A stretch of 64,000 nt of DNA from Quercus robur (lineage: Eukaryota; Streptophyta; Magnoliopsida; Fagales; Fagaceae): positions 35,520,310 to 35,584,309 of the forward strand of contig NC_065544.1 of NCBI RefSeq assembly GCF_932294415.1, in the 5' to 3' direction. This document shows positions 1 through 11,500 of the stretch, one piece after another. The position numbers and the translations under genes are program-made. Within the stretch, counting starts at the first letter, position 1. Every line of letters begins with the position of its first letter. Below the pieces are notes generated by a model. The model saw nothing but the letters and a program-made list of their open reading frames with translations, was not told where the DNA came from and made no database searches.

Positions 1-454
1 CTTTCCGGACCGTTATTTTCTTGGCCTTAGCCTTGATGTCTTTGACACCTTCGTTAGTCCGTTAGTTTTTAAGGCCTGGTCCATATGATGATAGCGTCAT
101 CTATTGGACCGTCAGCTTTTTAGCTTAGCCTTTCCGGACCGTTATTTTCTTGGCCTTAGCCTTGATGTCTTTGACACCTTCGTTGGTCCGTCGGTTTTTT
201 TTTTAGTCCGTGTGTTATGGACTTAGTCGTTTTGGCCATGAACTTAGTGGACCGTAGAAAAAATACACTTCAGCAATTTCTGAATAAAACTCCTCTTATT
301 GTCATGCATTTAAATAAAAGTAATTAAAACCAAATCCTGCCCCTTGGGCTAAAAGTATTGTTGCAAAAAAAACTAAAGTAAATGATAAATCTGAGGAGTA
401 AAACTATAATTTGCTGAAATAGAAAAGATTTTGGTCTTCATGATGCCGTTCCTA
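1..454 (-). repeat. 3' non-coding part of the Ty3 element with a 129-bp tandem repeat
   Basis: This is the stretch after the integrase stop. A block of about 65 bp starting CTTTCCGGACCGTTATTTTC at position 1 recurs at 130 with few differences, a period of 129 bp. The motif ACCGTCAGC between the copies also occurs in the 5' LTR. I see no clear polypurine tract or LTR start, so the 3' LTR is probably further left. Confidence 0.7.
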
Positions 455-1605
455 TTAGTAGTACTTTCGTAGGTGCTCGGTGTTCCATGGGTGTGGTAAT
501 TTCTGTCCTTCCAACGTTTCCAGGTGGTAAGTACTTTTTCTCTGCCACGACGAAACTCGATAAGGACCTTCCCAATTGGGGCCGAGTTTCCCTTGGGTAG
601 GGTCCCTAGCGTCGCCCATGACCTTTCTAAGAACAAGGTCTCCAACTTGGAAGTCTCTGTGTCGGACCCGAGAGTTGTAGTGTTTGGCCATGCTGTCCTG
701 GTACCCAGCGAGCCTTTGTTCTGCTGTTGCTCTGATCTTGTCCACTAGGTCGAGCTGTAGTCACATAGCCTCGTCGTTTTTGTTCTCATCATGGTTGTGT
801 ACCTTGTAACTTGTAAGTCCAACTTCGGCCGGGATGACTGCTTCGCCTCCGTACGTCAGGCGGAACGATGTCTCTCCTGTGGGTGTTCTTGTCGTCGTCC
901 TGTATGCCCATAGTATACTCGACAATTCTTCGGGCCATATACCCTTTACCCCCTCGAGCCGAGTCTTGATAATCTTGAGCAAGGATCGGTTCGTGACTTC
1001 GACCTGGCCATTAGCTTGAGGGTGGGCGGGGGAGGAGTAATGGTTCTTTATTCCTAACTGTGAGCAAAAATCCCGAAAGGGGTCGTTGTCGAATTGCCTC
1101 CCGTTGTCCGAGACAAAGACTCTAGGAATGCCGAACCTGCATATGATGCATCTCCAGACAAAGCTCCGCACGTTCTTCTCTATAATCGTGGCCAGAGCTG
1201 CAGCTTCCACCCATTTCGTGAAATAGTCGATGCCCACTACCAAGAATTTCAGCTATCGTACGGCTGTAGGGAATGGTCCTATAATGTCTAATCCCCATTG
1301 TGCGAACGGCCATGAGGCCGTCATCGGGGTCAGCTCTTCGGTTGGTTGTCTAATAATATTGCTGAACCTTTGGCACTTGTCGCAGGCCCTGACATAGGCT
1401 TCGGCGTCCTTCTGCATGGTGGGCCAATAATACCCAACTCGCACAAGCTTGTGTACCAACGATCTGGACCTGAGTGGTTTCCGCAGATTCCTTCATGCAC
1501 CTCTCTCATGACGTAATCTGCCTCTTCCGTACCCAAGCATCTCAAATATGGTCGGGAGAAACCTCTTTTGTAAAGGACGTCTTTTATCAGGACAAACCTT
1601 GCCGC
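455..1605 (-). pseudogene. Integrase region of the Ty3 element (broken)
   Basis: The HHCC zinc-binding region lies around 1290-1545, ending in CDKCQRF. The catalytic core around 850-1243 shows GIDYFTKWVEA, VSDNGRQFDND and QANGQVEVTNRS, which carry the D,D,E residues. The C-terminal chromatin/DNA-binding part runs to a stop at 455. A one-base frameshift near 1455-1470 splits the HHCC region, and an in-frame stop lies near 1245-1255. The frame left of the shift matches the DDE core, so this was one protein. In the family it inserts the cDNA into the host chromosome. Confidence 0.88.
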
Positions 1606-2157
1606 CTAGACCTTAAGTTTCCTTGCGGCTTCCTTTTCGTCTGGTAAGACCCCATCTTTTAGGTTTGAAACTAACGGCGTTGTCCAGCTACTGTCGGAGC
1701 ATATTTCCTGCATGTTGTTGAGATTTATTAGCGGAGAAAGCTGCACGAAAGAGAGTATATTACCAGGGATGACCATTTGTTCTGTTGAAGCGGCCTTCGC
1801 AAGGCGGTTGGCTCGCTCGTTTTCTTCTCTGGGAATTTGGACAACTTTGGCTTCTAGGTCATCCACTCTCGCCCTTACTTCATCAAGGTACTTCTTCATC
1901 TTTTCGCTCTTGCACTTATAGTCTCCATTTATTTGGTTGGTGATGACCTGTGAATCGCAGTAGATGACTACCCTCGCGACTCCAGCTGCCTTGGCAAGGT
2001 CGAGCCCTGCTATCAAAGCCTCATACTCTGATTCATTGTTGGTGGCAGGGAAGTCGAGACGGACCATACATTCAATGGTGTCTCCTTCGGGCGATTGTAG
2101 CACAATGCCGGCCCCTGCGGCTTGTCTGGTGGACGATCCGTCCGTATATATGCTCCA
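1606..2157 (-). pseudogene. Second (archaeal-like) RNase H domain of the Ty3 element
   Basis: Right after the stop that ends the first RNase H the reading frame resumes with YTDGSS, GAGIVLQSPEG, NNESEYEALIAGLDLA and VVIYCDSQVI, the acidic motifs of an RNase H fold. Tat-clade plant elements carry such an extra domain before integrase. The frame ends in TAG at 1606 where relatives usually read a glutamine, and the same frame goes on beyond it toward integrase. Confidence 0.82.
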
Positions 2158-3144
2158 TTAAGGGGACTCCGTTGCCCCCTTGTCTTTGTCATGAGTGAAT
2201 TCAGCTATAAAGTCAGCGACGATCTGTCCCTTGATGGCGGTCCACGGGCGGTACTGAATATCAAATTCGCTCAGTTCTATAGCCCATAACGCCAACCGTC
2301 CCGCGGCCTTGGGGCTGCTCATTGCCCGCCGTAAGGGTTTGTCAGCCAGGACGTTCACCGTATGAGCTTGGAAGTACGGTTTGAGCTTGCGGGCTGCCGT
2401 AACTAATGCAAAGGCAAGTTTTTCCATGGGCGGGTATCTTTCTTCGGCACCGTGGAGCGCTCGGCTTGCGTAGTACACGGGCTTTTGCACTCTCTCTTAT
2501 TCTTTGACCAAGGCCGCTCTAACGGCTACGGGGGAGACGGCTAGATAGAGAAAAAGCTCTTCTCCTGGCTACGACGGGCTCAGCAATGGTGGGGAGGAGA
2601 GGTAAGCCTTCAATTCTTCGAATGCTTGCTGGCTTTCGTCAGTCCATTCGAAGGATTTTTTCAATGTTCGGAAGAAGGGTAAGCACTTGTCCGTTGCCCT
2701 TGACACGAACCTATTTAGTGCTGCTATCTTTCCATTGAGGCTTTGCACCTCCTTCACATTTCTTGGTGGTGCCATGTCCATAATAGCCCGAATCTTGTCC
2801 GGGTTCGCCTCGATTCCCCTCTAAGACACCATGAATCCTAAGAATTTTCCTGCCGTCACTCCAAAGGCACACTTCCCTGGATTGAGCTTCATGTTGTAGG
2901 AGCGAAGTGTGTCGAATGTTTCTTTGAGATCTCCTAGATGATCTTCCTCCCTCCGGCTTTTTACTAGCATGTCGTCCACGTAGACCTGGACATTCCTCCC
3001 AATTTGTTGCGCGAACATTTTGTTCCTGAGCCTTTGGTACGTTGCGCCTGCGTTCTTCAGGCCGAAGGGCATGACCTTGTAACAGAAGAGGCCTTGGCTG
3101 GTCACGAACGACGTTTTTTCCTGGTCGGCTTCGTGCATTCGGAT
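2158..3144 (-). pseudogene. Reverse transcriptase (second half) and RNase H of the Ty3 element
   Basis: The RT part holds QGLFCYKVMPFGLKNAGATY and the active-site YVDD (near 2970-2985). Thumb/connection sequence (PRNVKEVQSLNGKIAALNRF) follows, then RNase H (KPVYYASRALHGAEERYPPM, ending ADFIAEF). All pieces are in one frame but are cut by stops at about 2821 (TAG), 2569 (TAG), 2482-2505 (TAA) and 2158 (TAA). RT copies the element RNA into DNA and RNase H removes the RNA strand. The copy is dead. Confidence 0.9.
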
Positions 3145-5685
3145 TTAGTTGTACCCCGAGAAAGCGTCCATGAAGCTCAGCAACTGGTGTCGGGCCGTAG
3201 AGTCTACTAAGACATCAACCCTCGGGAGGGGGTAGCTATCCTTGGGGTAGGCCTTGTTAAGGTCGGTGAAGTCCACACACATCCGCCATTTCCCGCTCGC
3301 TTTTTTGACCATTACTACATTTGTTAACCAGTCAGGATAGTATACTTCCCTAATGAAGCTCACTTCCTGAAGCTTTCTGACTTCCTCTGCTATGGCTCGG
3401 TCTCGCTCGGGGGCAAACACCCTCTTCTTTTGTCTGATAGGTGGAAAGGCGGGCGATACATTCAACCTGTGCACGATGACTGAAGGATCTATTCCCGGCA
3501 TATCTTCATGACCCCATGCGAATACGTCCCGATTGCATCTGAGGAAGGTTATGAGCTCCTGACGGACTGTGGGGTTAGCGAGCGTTCCAATTTTGGTCAT
3601 TCGGCCAGGATCGGAACTGTCAAAGGGTATCTCTTTTAACTTCTCAACCGGCTCCGTTACCGTCCGGTGCTCTTCTATGCTTAAAGCCTGAACCTGATCC
3701 TCCATTTCCATCATGGCTATGTAGCATTCGCGCGCGACCATCTGACTCCCGCGCAGCTCCCCTACTCCGTAGTCAATTGGGAACTTTATCATTAGGTGGT
3801 AGGTGGAAGTTACCGCCTTCCATGAGTTTAGCGTGGGCCGCCCGAGGATAGCGTTGTAGGCTAACGAGCAATCGACTACCAAGAATGTCACGTCCCTGGC
3901 TATCTGTTGAGGGTAATCACCCACAATTACGGATAATGTGACCGCGCCCAGTGGGAATACTCGGCTCTCGCCGAAGCCAACAAGCGGGGCATTTGTTGGG
4001 ATCAATCGCTCCCTGTCGATCCTCATCTGCTGGAACGCTATATAGTACAAGATATCTGCTGAACTGCCATTGTCGATCAGCACCCGGTGCATATTGTAGT
4101 CTCCTACATGCAAGCTGACGATGAGTGCATCGTCATGTGGATGGTGAAGGCGTCGCGCGTCTTCTTCTGAGAATCTGATTACGGGACCTTCTCTTCGTGC
4201 TATCTTCGGCACGACTCCCGTCAGCTGAACATTTTGTGCCATCCGAAGATAGGTCTTGCGTGCTTTCTTGGATGACCCGGCGGCAACCGTTCCTCCTACG
4301 ATCATCCTTATATCCCCGATCGGGGGCCTCGGTCGCTCATTGTCCCGTCGGGGGTGTTGGTCTTGTGCGGGGGGATCCGCTTTCTCCTTGCTAACGAATC
4401 CCTGCAGCTTTCCTTGTCTGATAAGGGCCTCAATCTGCTGCTTGAGGTCATAGCAATCAGCCGTGTCGTGGCCATGGTCGCGGTGGAAATGGCAATACTT
4501 ATCCCGGGAACGTTTGTTTGGGTCACTCTTCAGCTTTCCCGGGAACGTCAGAGCCTCTTCGTCCTTGATTTGCATAAGGACTTGATCTATCGGGGCTGTT
4601 AGCAGAGTGAAGCTCGTGAACCTTCCCCCTAGGGGCTTAGGGCGCCTTTCGTCCCTTCGGTCTCCTGTCCTTGCCTTCTTTCGGCCTTGATCCTGCCGAG
4701 TGTCTTCCTGCCTTTCTCTTTTCCTGGGCCTCTCTTCCCGAGCTAACAGCGCATCTTCAGCATTCATATATTTTGTGGCGCGATAAAGTACTTCCAACAT
4801 GGTCTTTGGGTCGTTTTTGTATAGGGAGAACAAAAACTTACCCTTCTTCAAGCCATTCGTGAATGCTGCAACAAGTATCTTATCGTCGGCTTCATTGATC
4901 GAGAGTGCCTCTTTGTTGAAGCGGGAGATGTAGGCTCTTAAAGTTTCATCTTCTCGCTGCTTCATACTCATCAAGCAAGCCGTAGACTTCTTGTATCGAT
5001 GGCCTCCAATGAAGTGTGCGGTAAACTGAGCGCTGAGCTCTTTGAAGGTGCTGATGGAGTTTGGTGTCAGTCGGCTGAACCAAATTCTCCCTGCGCCCTT
5101 CAGCGTTGTAGGGAAGGCCCTACACATGATGGCGTCCGCTACTCCTTGAAGGTGCATTAGGATCTTGAAGGTCTCCAGGTGGTCTAGTGGGTCCTTGACC
5201 TCGTCGTAACTGTCTATCTGTGGCATGCAAAACTTACTTGGTAATGGGTAGGAGTTGACGGTGGCGGTGAACGGCGAGTCAGTTCGGTTGACAAGGTCGT
5301 CAAGGTCGCTTGATACTCGTCCCTTGAGAGCATTCATCATAACCTCCATTTGTTCCTTCATGGCCTGCATCTCCGTGATAACAAGTGGCGGAGTGGTTTC
5401 TGCGAGGGAGGGGATGCTTATGTTCTGTCGTTTCGGTTTGTTCGGGGCGTTGCTGGCCTGGGGTCCCTCCTGGTTTCTTCTGTCGGCGCTGGTTCCTTCC
5501 TGATCTGCTCCTTGGTTGTTGGGAGCTGCATTTTTCTGTTTCAGTTGCTCTTCTAGGTCGTAGTTTTGTTTGGTGAGGCGCTCCACGGCAGTGGCGAGTG
5601 TCCTCACCTGTCTTTCAAGCGCAGTCGTAGGGGCTTCTTCTTCTTGAACGTCGTTGGTGGTCACCATTGAGCGAGTGAGTACCAT
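3145..5685 (-). pseudogene. Gag, protease and first half of reverse transcriptase of the Ty3 element
   Basis: This long open frame starts best at the ATG at 5685 (MVLTRSM). The upstream extension to 5766 crosses the primer-binding site and LTR edge and is unlikely. An N-terminal coiled-coil-prone part precedes the gag domain (around 4870-5230, with MCRAFPTTLKGAGRIWF). A zinc-knuckle-like CHFHRDHGHDTADC sits near 4450-4500. The protease motif LIDNGSSADILY lies near 4050-4085. RT begins near 3430 (RQKKRVFAPERDRAI) and runs to SFMDAFSGYN, where a CAA-to-TAA-type nonsense change at 3145 stops it. Gag forms the particle and protease cleaves the polyprotein. Confidence 0.92.
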
Positions 5686-5722
5686 GTAACTCTTTTGTCT
5701 AGGAAGCGATAATGTGCTACGC

Positions 5723-5740
5723 TTCCCACAGACGGCGCCA
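5723..5740 (-). other. Primer-binding site of the Ty3 element
   Basis: Read on the minus strand, TGGCGCCGTCTGTGGGAA starts six bases inside the LTR end. TGGCGCC is the usual start of binding sites that pair with the 3' end of a tRNA ending in GGCGCCA, as in Tat/Athila-type elements. The tRNA identity was not checked. Confidence 0.75.
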
Positions 5741-5745
5741 ACTAA

Positions 5746-6312
5746 TGATGCCGAAAATAATACCACCAGTGAGTCACACGTCCCTCGTACATCGCAAATG
5801 GCACCTGCACAACGAAAAGGAATAACCTAGCAGAGAATACCGGTGTGGTACCGGCCAAACACCCTCCGAAGGTCAAGTTAGAACTATTCTCACTGCTCTA
5901 GAGTGCTAGAGAGGGTAAATTATGCGTACCTTGGGTTGCGAGGGTGCTTAGGTTTTTATAGTAGCGAGGGTTACCCCTCTTTTCCTTTGAGTAGAAGTCT
6001 TTTCCTTATAGGAGTCCTCTTGAGCGTATTTTATGGGATCTTTTCCTTATAAGGATCCCTTGAATATTATCTAGCGTGGGAAGCAAGACAATTCCTTATA
6101 CGTAGCGTGGGTAGCAAGTAAACCTATGCTCGGTCCGTCAGCCTCAATTTACTTCCTTCAGCTTTTTGGGCGTCGGTCTAGTAATGTCGTCATCCTTGGA
6201 GCCAGCTGACCCTATGACCGTCAGCTATAACACCGTTTGTAATATCCGGAGGATTGCACTAAACCGTCAGTTTTATGTTCCGTGTGGCTAGGCTCACCTT
6301 TTATCCTCATCA
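5746..6312 (-). repeat. 5' LTR of the Ty3 element
   Basis: The 567-bp stretch begins TGATG and ends CATCA, a perfect 5-bp inverted terminus. It abuts the primer-binding site on its gag side. On the minus strand a TATA box (CTATAAAAAC, near 5953-5962) would set a transcript start about 30 bp further on. Boundaries are inferred from one LTR only. Confidence 0.8.
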
Positions 6313-6629
6313 GTGTTTATTTTCTTAATATGATGATTTTTTTTCCCCTGCTTCAGCCTTCAGGCTTCAAAGAAATCGTTGGTTTCGACGAACAAAACAA
6401 TGGACTTTTCCATGGTCTTAGAAGTTCTAGAGTTACTGTAGGCTTATAGTTGGATATCCAATACTTCTTTCTTGGATTCCAAGTTCAACCCATAAACTCA
6501 GCTGATTGGAAATCGTTTCCAACTAAATTCTAGGGTCGGAACATTTTAATAAGGTGAGACTTTCTTTCTTTTTTTCTTTTTTTTTTTTTTTTAAAAAACT
6601 TCAAAACTTTAGCTAAAATCAATGTTGAC
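6313..6629. other. Spacer between the Ty3 LTR and the hAT-like element
   Basis: AT-rich sequence with one long T run near 6560-6592. I see no gene or clear repeat. Confidence 0.6.
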
Positions 6630-7718
6630 TAGGGGTGTCAATTCGGGTTAGCATGTCGGGTTCGTGTCGTGTCGAGGTAGGGGTATTAGACTAAATGGCT
6701 CAACCCTAACCCGACCTATTTAATAATCGTGTCAGAATCCTTCAACCCTAACCCGACCTGTTAATAAGGCGGGTTGACCTGACCCGACCCATTTGACACG
6801 TTTAATAAACTAATCGTGTTGGGTTGACACGAATGTAACACAACCCATTTCAACCTGCATAATATTAAATATAACATCCATCTATAAATTATTATTTTTT
6901 ACATCCCAAAAACCAGTGCATACACTTTATGTCTTCGACCCACATTCAAAATAATATAGTTCAATAAAAATATAACATTCATCTAGAAATAAGTTCTTTA
7001 CACTCCAAAAGAAGTGCAACACTTCAACCCAAATTCAAAATAACATAGTTTAACAAAAATAAAATAACATAGTTCAACAAAAATATAATATTCTTGGAAC
7101 TCGCCAAATGCTAAGTATCAATATTGAAAGAATTTGAGCAAATAGTAGACTAATCCTGACTATGACCACGATTATTATCCATAGATTCTTTGTTGATGTC
7201 CAAGTTCATAACATCTTCCACAAGCTCATCCAATTTCATTTGTACAAGTTCTATGCCAAAAAAAAAAAAAAAAAAGTATTAGTAGTTACAAAATATGATC
7301 ATGCCTCAACAGTTTGACAAGAACTAAATAATAATAATGTAAGAGTAATAATAACTATTGAAACAAATAAGATTACCTTTCTCATTTGTAATTACTTACT
7401 TTTCTTTTTAAATTTAAAATATATGTTGGATATAAAAGGTATTTGAAAAATCTAAAATAAAATAATTATTTATTTGTTATACGAGTTAAACGAGTTGTGT
7501 TAAGTGGGTCATTTTGGGTTTGACACAAATAAATTGGCGTGTCAAACGTGTCTATTGCGGGTTACGCGGGTTGACCCGCTTATGACACGTTTCTTATCGT
7601 GTCGCTTTCGGGTCGACCCGTTTATGACCCAAACCCATTAAGGCCCAACCCTAACCCGAAAAAAACCGTGTTGGGTTCGTGTCGTGTTCGCGGGTTGGGT
7701 CGAACATTGACAGCTAAA
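6630..7718. mobile_element. hAT-like non-autonomous DNA transposon
   Basis: An 8-bp direct repeat ATGTTGAC lies at 6622-6629 and 7719-7726. The ends are TAGGGGTGTCAA and the complement of TTGACAGCTAAA. Both subterminal zones are dense in CGGGTTGACCCG/CGTGTCGTG-type motifs arranged in inverted orientation. The middle is AT-rich with no coding capacity. An 8-bp duplication and a TAGGGGTGTCAA-like start fit the hAT superfamily. The outer flanks share a little more similarity (AGCTAAAAT), so the exact edge could move by a few bases. Confidence 0.72.
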
Positions 7719-7933
7719 ATGTTGACTTCATCTAGGGATGTCCGTTTGATACGATTTAAATAAATACAATTAGTGAAGTCTAAAAAAAAAATGTGACTTT
7801 AAAAATTTGTATATAACTGAAAATAAATAAAAAAGGTAAACTAAAAAACCTATGAATCAATATTAAAAATAAAATATTCAGCAAAAAAAAAAATATTAAA
7901 AAATAAATAAAACCAGAAACGGGAGTCTGTGCC

Positions 7934-8253
7934 AGTTGCAAAAACTCATCCTGAAGTTTCAATCTTTGCTTAAAACTCATTAAAGGTTTCTATATTTGTC
8001 AAATTGACCTCTATAACTAACTTTTGTTAGCTTTTATGAATGAAAAAAAAAAAAAAAAAATCACGTAACCATCATATAATTACATTAAAAAAAGACTTAC
8101 CAATTAATTCATGTTATTGCTTATGTAATAGTCACGTCATTTTTAAGTCCATAAAAGCCAATAAAAATTAGTCACAATGCTCAATTTGGCTGATATGAAA
8201 ACCTCAAAAAGTTATAAGAAATAGTTGAAATCCTAAGGGGTATTTTTGCAACT
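7934..8253. mobile_element. Foldback/MITE-like element
   Basis: The left end AGTTGCAAAAACTCATCCTG and the reverse complement of the right end, AGTTGCAAAAATACCCCTTA, are similar. The similarity continues inward for over 80 bp with gaps (for example TTTCAA, GTCAAATTGA and TTAGCTTTTATG). No target duplication is evident. Superfamily unknown. Confidence 0.5.
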
Positions 8254-8584
8254 AACTCAAATACCAGTTTTTTTTTTTATAGCATTTAGACGTAAATAAA
8301 TAAATAAATATATATATATATATATATTGATTTTTTTTTTTTCAATAACAATTCATGAGTGGATATATAATTGGGGTTTTGCGAAAGGACAATGAAGGAA
8401 TATTGCGTGGATTGTAATTGGGCTTAAATTATGGGTGGCGGGTCAGGGTCCAAGTCAAAGAAACAACTCGTTCTCTATTCTCATCTAGACAACCCGGTCT
8501 ATTCACAGAGGTAAGCCAAACGTACAAAACCCAAAAAAAAACCGAAAGAGGGAAAACGAACGCAACCACCGGTGAGAAAAAGAA
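8254..8584 (+). promoter_or_regulatory. Promoter and 5' leader region of the TIP41-like gene
   Basis: It holds an (AT)n run near 8308-8328, T-rich DNA, and then the leader. TTGGGCTTAAA near 8417 resembles the GGCCCA/site II elements common in plant housekeeping promoters. No convincing TATA box sits at the right distance, which is common for such genes. Transcript start not determined. Confidence 0.4.
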
Positions 8585-11500
8585 ATGGAAGTAGAAGTGG
8601 ACGAGAAGGAACTCAAAGCCGCCGGCGCTGAACCCTTGCCCGACGGCCGCCGCGGTCTCCGCATCCACGGCTGGGAGATCGAAACTCGCAAGCTCTCCAT
8701 TCTCACCTCCTCCAACCTCCAGCTGTCAGTCTCTCTCTCTCTCTCTCTCTCTCTTTTAAATTAGTAAACTCAAAGCATGAGCAGTACCATTTCATGTAAT
8801 GATTTTGTTGTTATGATAATTTTAGCTTGTGCAAATTTAAATTTGAATTTTGCATCGCTAGCTATATAGAGTCGAATAAAAAGTGTGATCAGTCAGGTTT
8901 TCTTGAATGTGATGAAAAATGTTAGGAGAAGTTAATGTGGGAATTGAAATTTGTAAAGTCTCTTGACATTTTCATTATACTAGGAACCTAGGATCAATTG
9001 CCGCCTTCACCGGGATCAAAAACTAACCGTACATTGACAATTTTAGATTTTATTTGGTCGAGCCTTGGTGCCATGGCAAGTGCCTTCCATTATGGAAAAT
9101 TGGAGAGATCTTCATATTTCCAGAAGAAGTTTGATGATATATGTTAGGGGTCTATGAGTATATGTTACCGCCTAAGTCATGATGGTTATGTTATGTGGTT
9201 ATAGGTGGGAAGAAAAGCTTCAGACTTCTCACTTGCCAGAGATGGTTTTCGGGGAGAGTTGTTTAATTCTTAAACATGTGGATAGTGGCACCAAAATTCA
9301 TTTTAATGCATTCGATGCTCTAACTGGCTGGAAGCAGGAGGCGTTGCGGCCAGTTGAGGTCCCTGCAGCTGCAAAATGGAAATTCAGAAGGTAAGTTAGG
9401 TCTCTGTATGCAATTTCTTTGTTGTGGACAACTGGGTCTATAAATTTCTTCAAGTATAAGTCTTGAAGGATTACTACTTTTGTGAACTGTTACTTTATTA
9501 ATTTACATGCGGAATTGAATTTCAGTGTGTGTCCCTGATTTTGGGTTTGTTTCTGTCAATCATTTGCTTTTGGGTCTTAAGTAGTTAAATTCCTTTTGTG
9601 AATTTGTAGCAAACCCTCTGAACAGGTGATACTGGACTATGACTATACATTCACAACACCATATTGTGGAAGTGAAACAATTGAGATAGATACAGAGAAG
9701 GTATGTGCTCCCCCTTTCTCTATCCCTGTAAAGCCTTTTCTAAAATCAAGATTTCATGCTGTAGTGAGTTCTCTAGGCTCCTCTTATAGATTTGGTTTTG
9801 CGTTTGCGATGAATATCTGTTACATAACTTCATGGTTTCCCTTTCCCTTTCAGTGCATTCCTTAATTATAGGGTTGCAAATTTCAGAAATATTTTGCTGG
9901 AAACAGAAAGGTCTATTTATCTTTTTTATAATAGTGATATTGTGCTGTTTCATATGGCCAGCATGGAAGAGAGGAAATCTCTCAGGGGACATATGGTCTC
10001 CACTGGGATAACTGTGAGGAGAAAATTGACGTGGTTTCACTAGCATCGAAAGAGCCTATTCTCTTCTATGATGAGGTGGGCATCTTGATGCATAGACAAA
10101 GTCATATTCTTTTTCAGGAATATATTCCATGCCTTGACCAAAATAACCCTTGTTACTGAACAGGTAGTCTTGTATGAAGATGAATTGGCTGATAATGGAG
10201 TATCGCTCTTAACTGTAAAAGTGGTAAATTTTCCATCTTCTGTTATATGTCAATCTTCTTTCTGCACAACTTTGAGATGGTTAAAGACTAATAATTTTTT
10301 TTTTTTTTGGGGATTTTTCAAGAGAGTCATGCCAAGTTGTTGGTTTCTTCTCTTACGATTCTGGGTGAGTCAACTTTCTTTCTTCACTATTTTTCCATGA
10401 AATTATATTAAATAAAGGAGAATTTATTACATCATACCTTATTTTTAACGTTCATGCACCCCATTCAATAACAAAGCTTACAAAGGGGATACTCTGTTCT
10501 AGTAAATCAGATGATTATATTGGAAAATATATATACTTTGGTTCTTTTGTTTGGTAAAAAACTCACAAACCCTGTTGGATTTAAACCATTGACCTCACTC
10601 ATTACCCTGTACATGTTTCTGGTGGAAAGTGTTGTTAGGGCCAGAGGCCATATCTTCACCTTCTCTTTCTGTTTTTTGAACTATAAAAATTTTGTTTAGT
10701 CTCTGAATCAGTTCTTCTTATAGCTTAGAGTGGATGGAGTGCTTATGAGATTAAGGGACACTCGTATGCATTGCGTCTTTGGAGTTGGTGAAAATCCCAT
10801 TATCCTTAGAGAAAGTTGCTGGAGAGAAGCGACATTTCAAGTTCTATCTTCTGTAAGTTTTTCCTCTTCATGTATGTGCGTATGTGCATTTGCATGCTTG
10901 CAAAATCATGTCATTCTTTGATCAAGTTGGGATATTAATCTTGTTATTTTTGGTTCCCATTCTTTAGAAAATTTGGCACTTGTGCAAGACTTGACCTTGA
11001 TAATGTTGTTTTGTCTTTTTGTTGATGTTAGCCTGATAATGTTATTATCTAGTTGCAAATATATCAAAAAATTTCTTAATTTGTTTGTGATTGGAGTCAA
11101 AGAGGTGCTTGTGCATTTATGGGTTTTATTACTTTGTCTCTACCAATAATGTCTACGCTCTCAACTAATTCTAAAAAAATCAGATTTCTTGTAATAAGTT
11201 TTTGATATTCAGTAACTCCTGTTAAAAAATAATCACCAAAATTCAAACATTTATCTATCCAGCCATAAGGTAGATCAGCCACTACTCCGATACGAAAATA
11301 ATTATGCATCATTATCATACCTGTAAATTTGGTTGCTTTATAATACGATGCTGCCATGAAAGATTGATTTGTTATTACTTCGTGAATTCTTCTATTCAAG
11401 ATCTATTTTATGGGACCCACATGTGAAGCCCAAATAAAGTAAAAGTTGTGTTGTTTTAAAGTTCTAGTTATGTGTGTTTTTGGGTTAAAAACAAATTTTT

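Larger units (their letters stand above)
1..6312 (-). mobile_element. Ty3/Gypsy LTR retrotransposon, Tat-type, degenerate, cut by window edge
   Basis: Read on the minus strand the order is 5' LTR (5746-6312), primer-binding site, gag, protease, RT, RNase H, a second RNase H and integrase, then a 3' non-coding stretch that runs off the left edge. A second RNase H-like domain between RNase H and integrase is known from the plant Tat clade. The 3' LTR and the target duplication are outside the window. One frameshift and about seven in-frame stops in pol show that this copy cannot move on its own. Confidence 0.93.
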
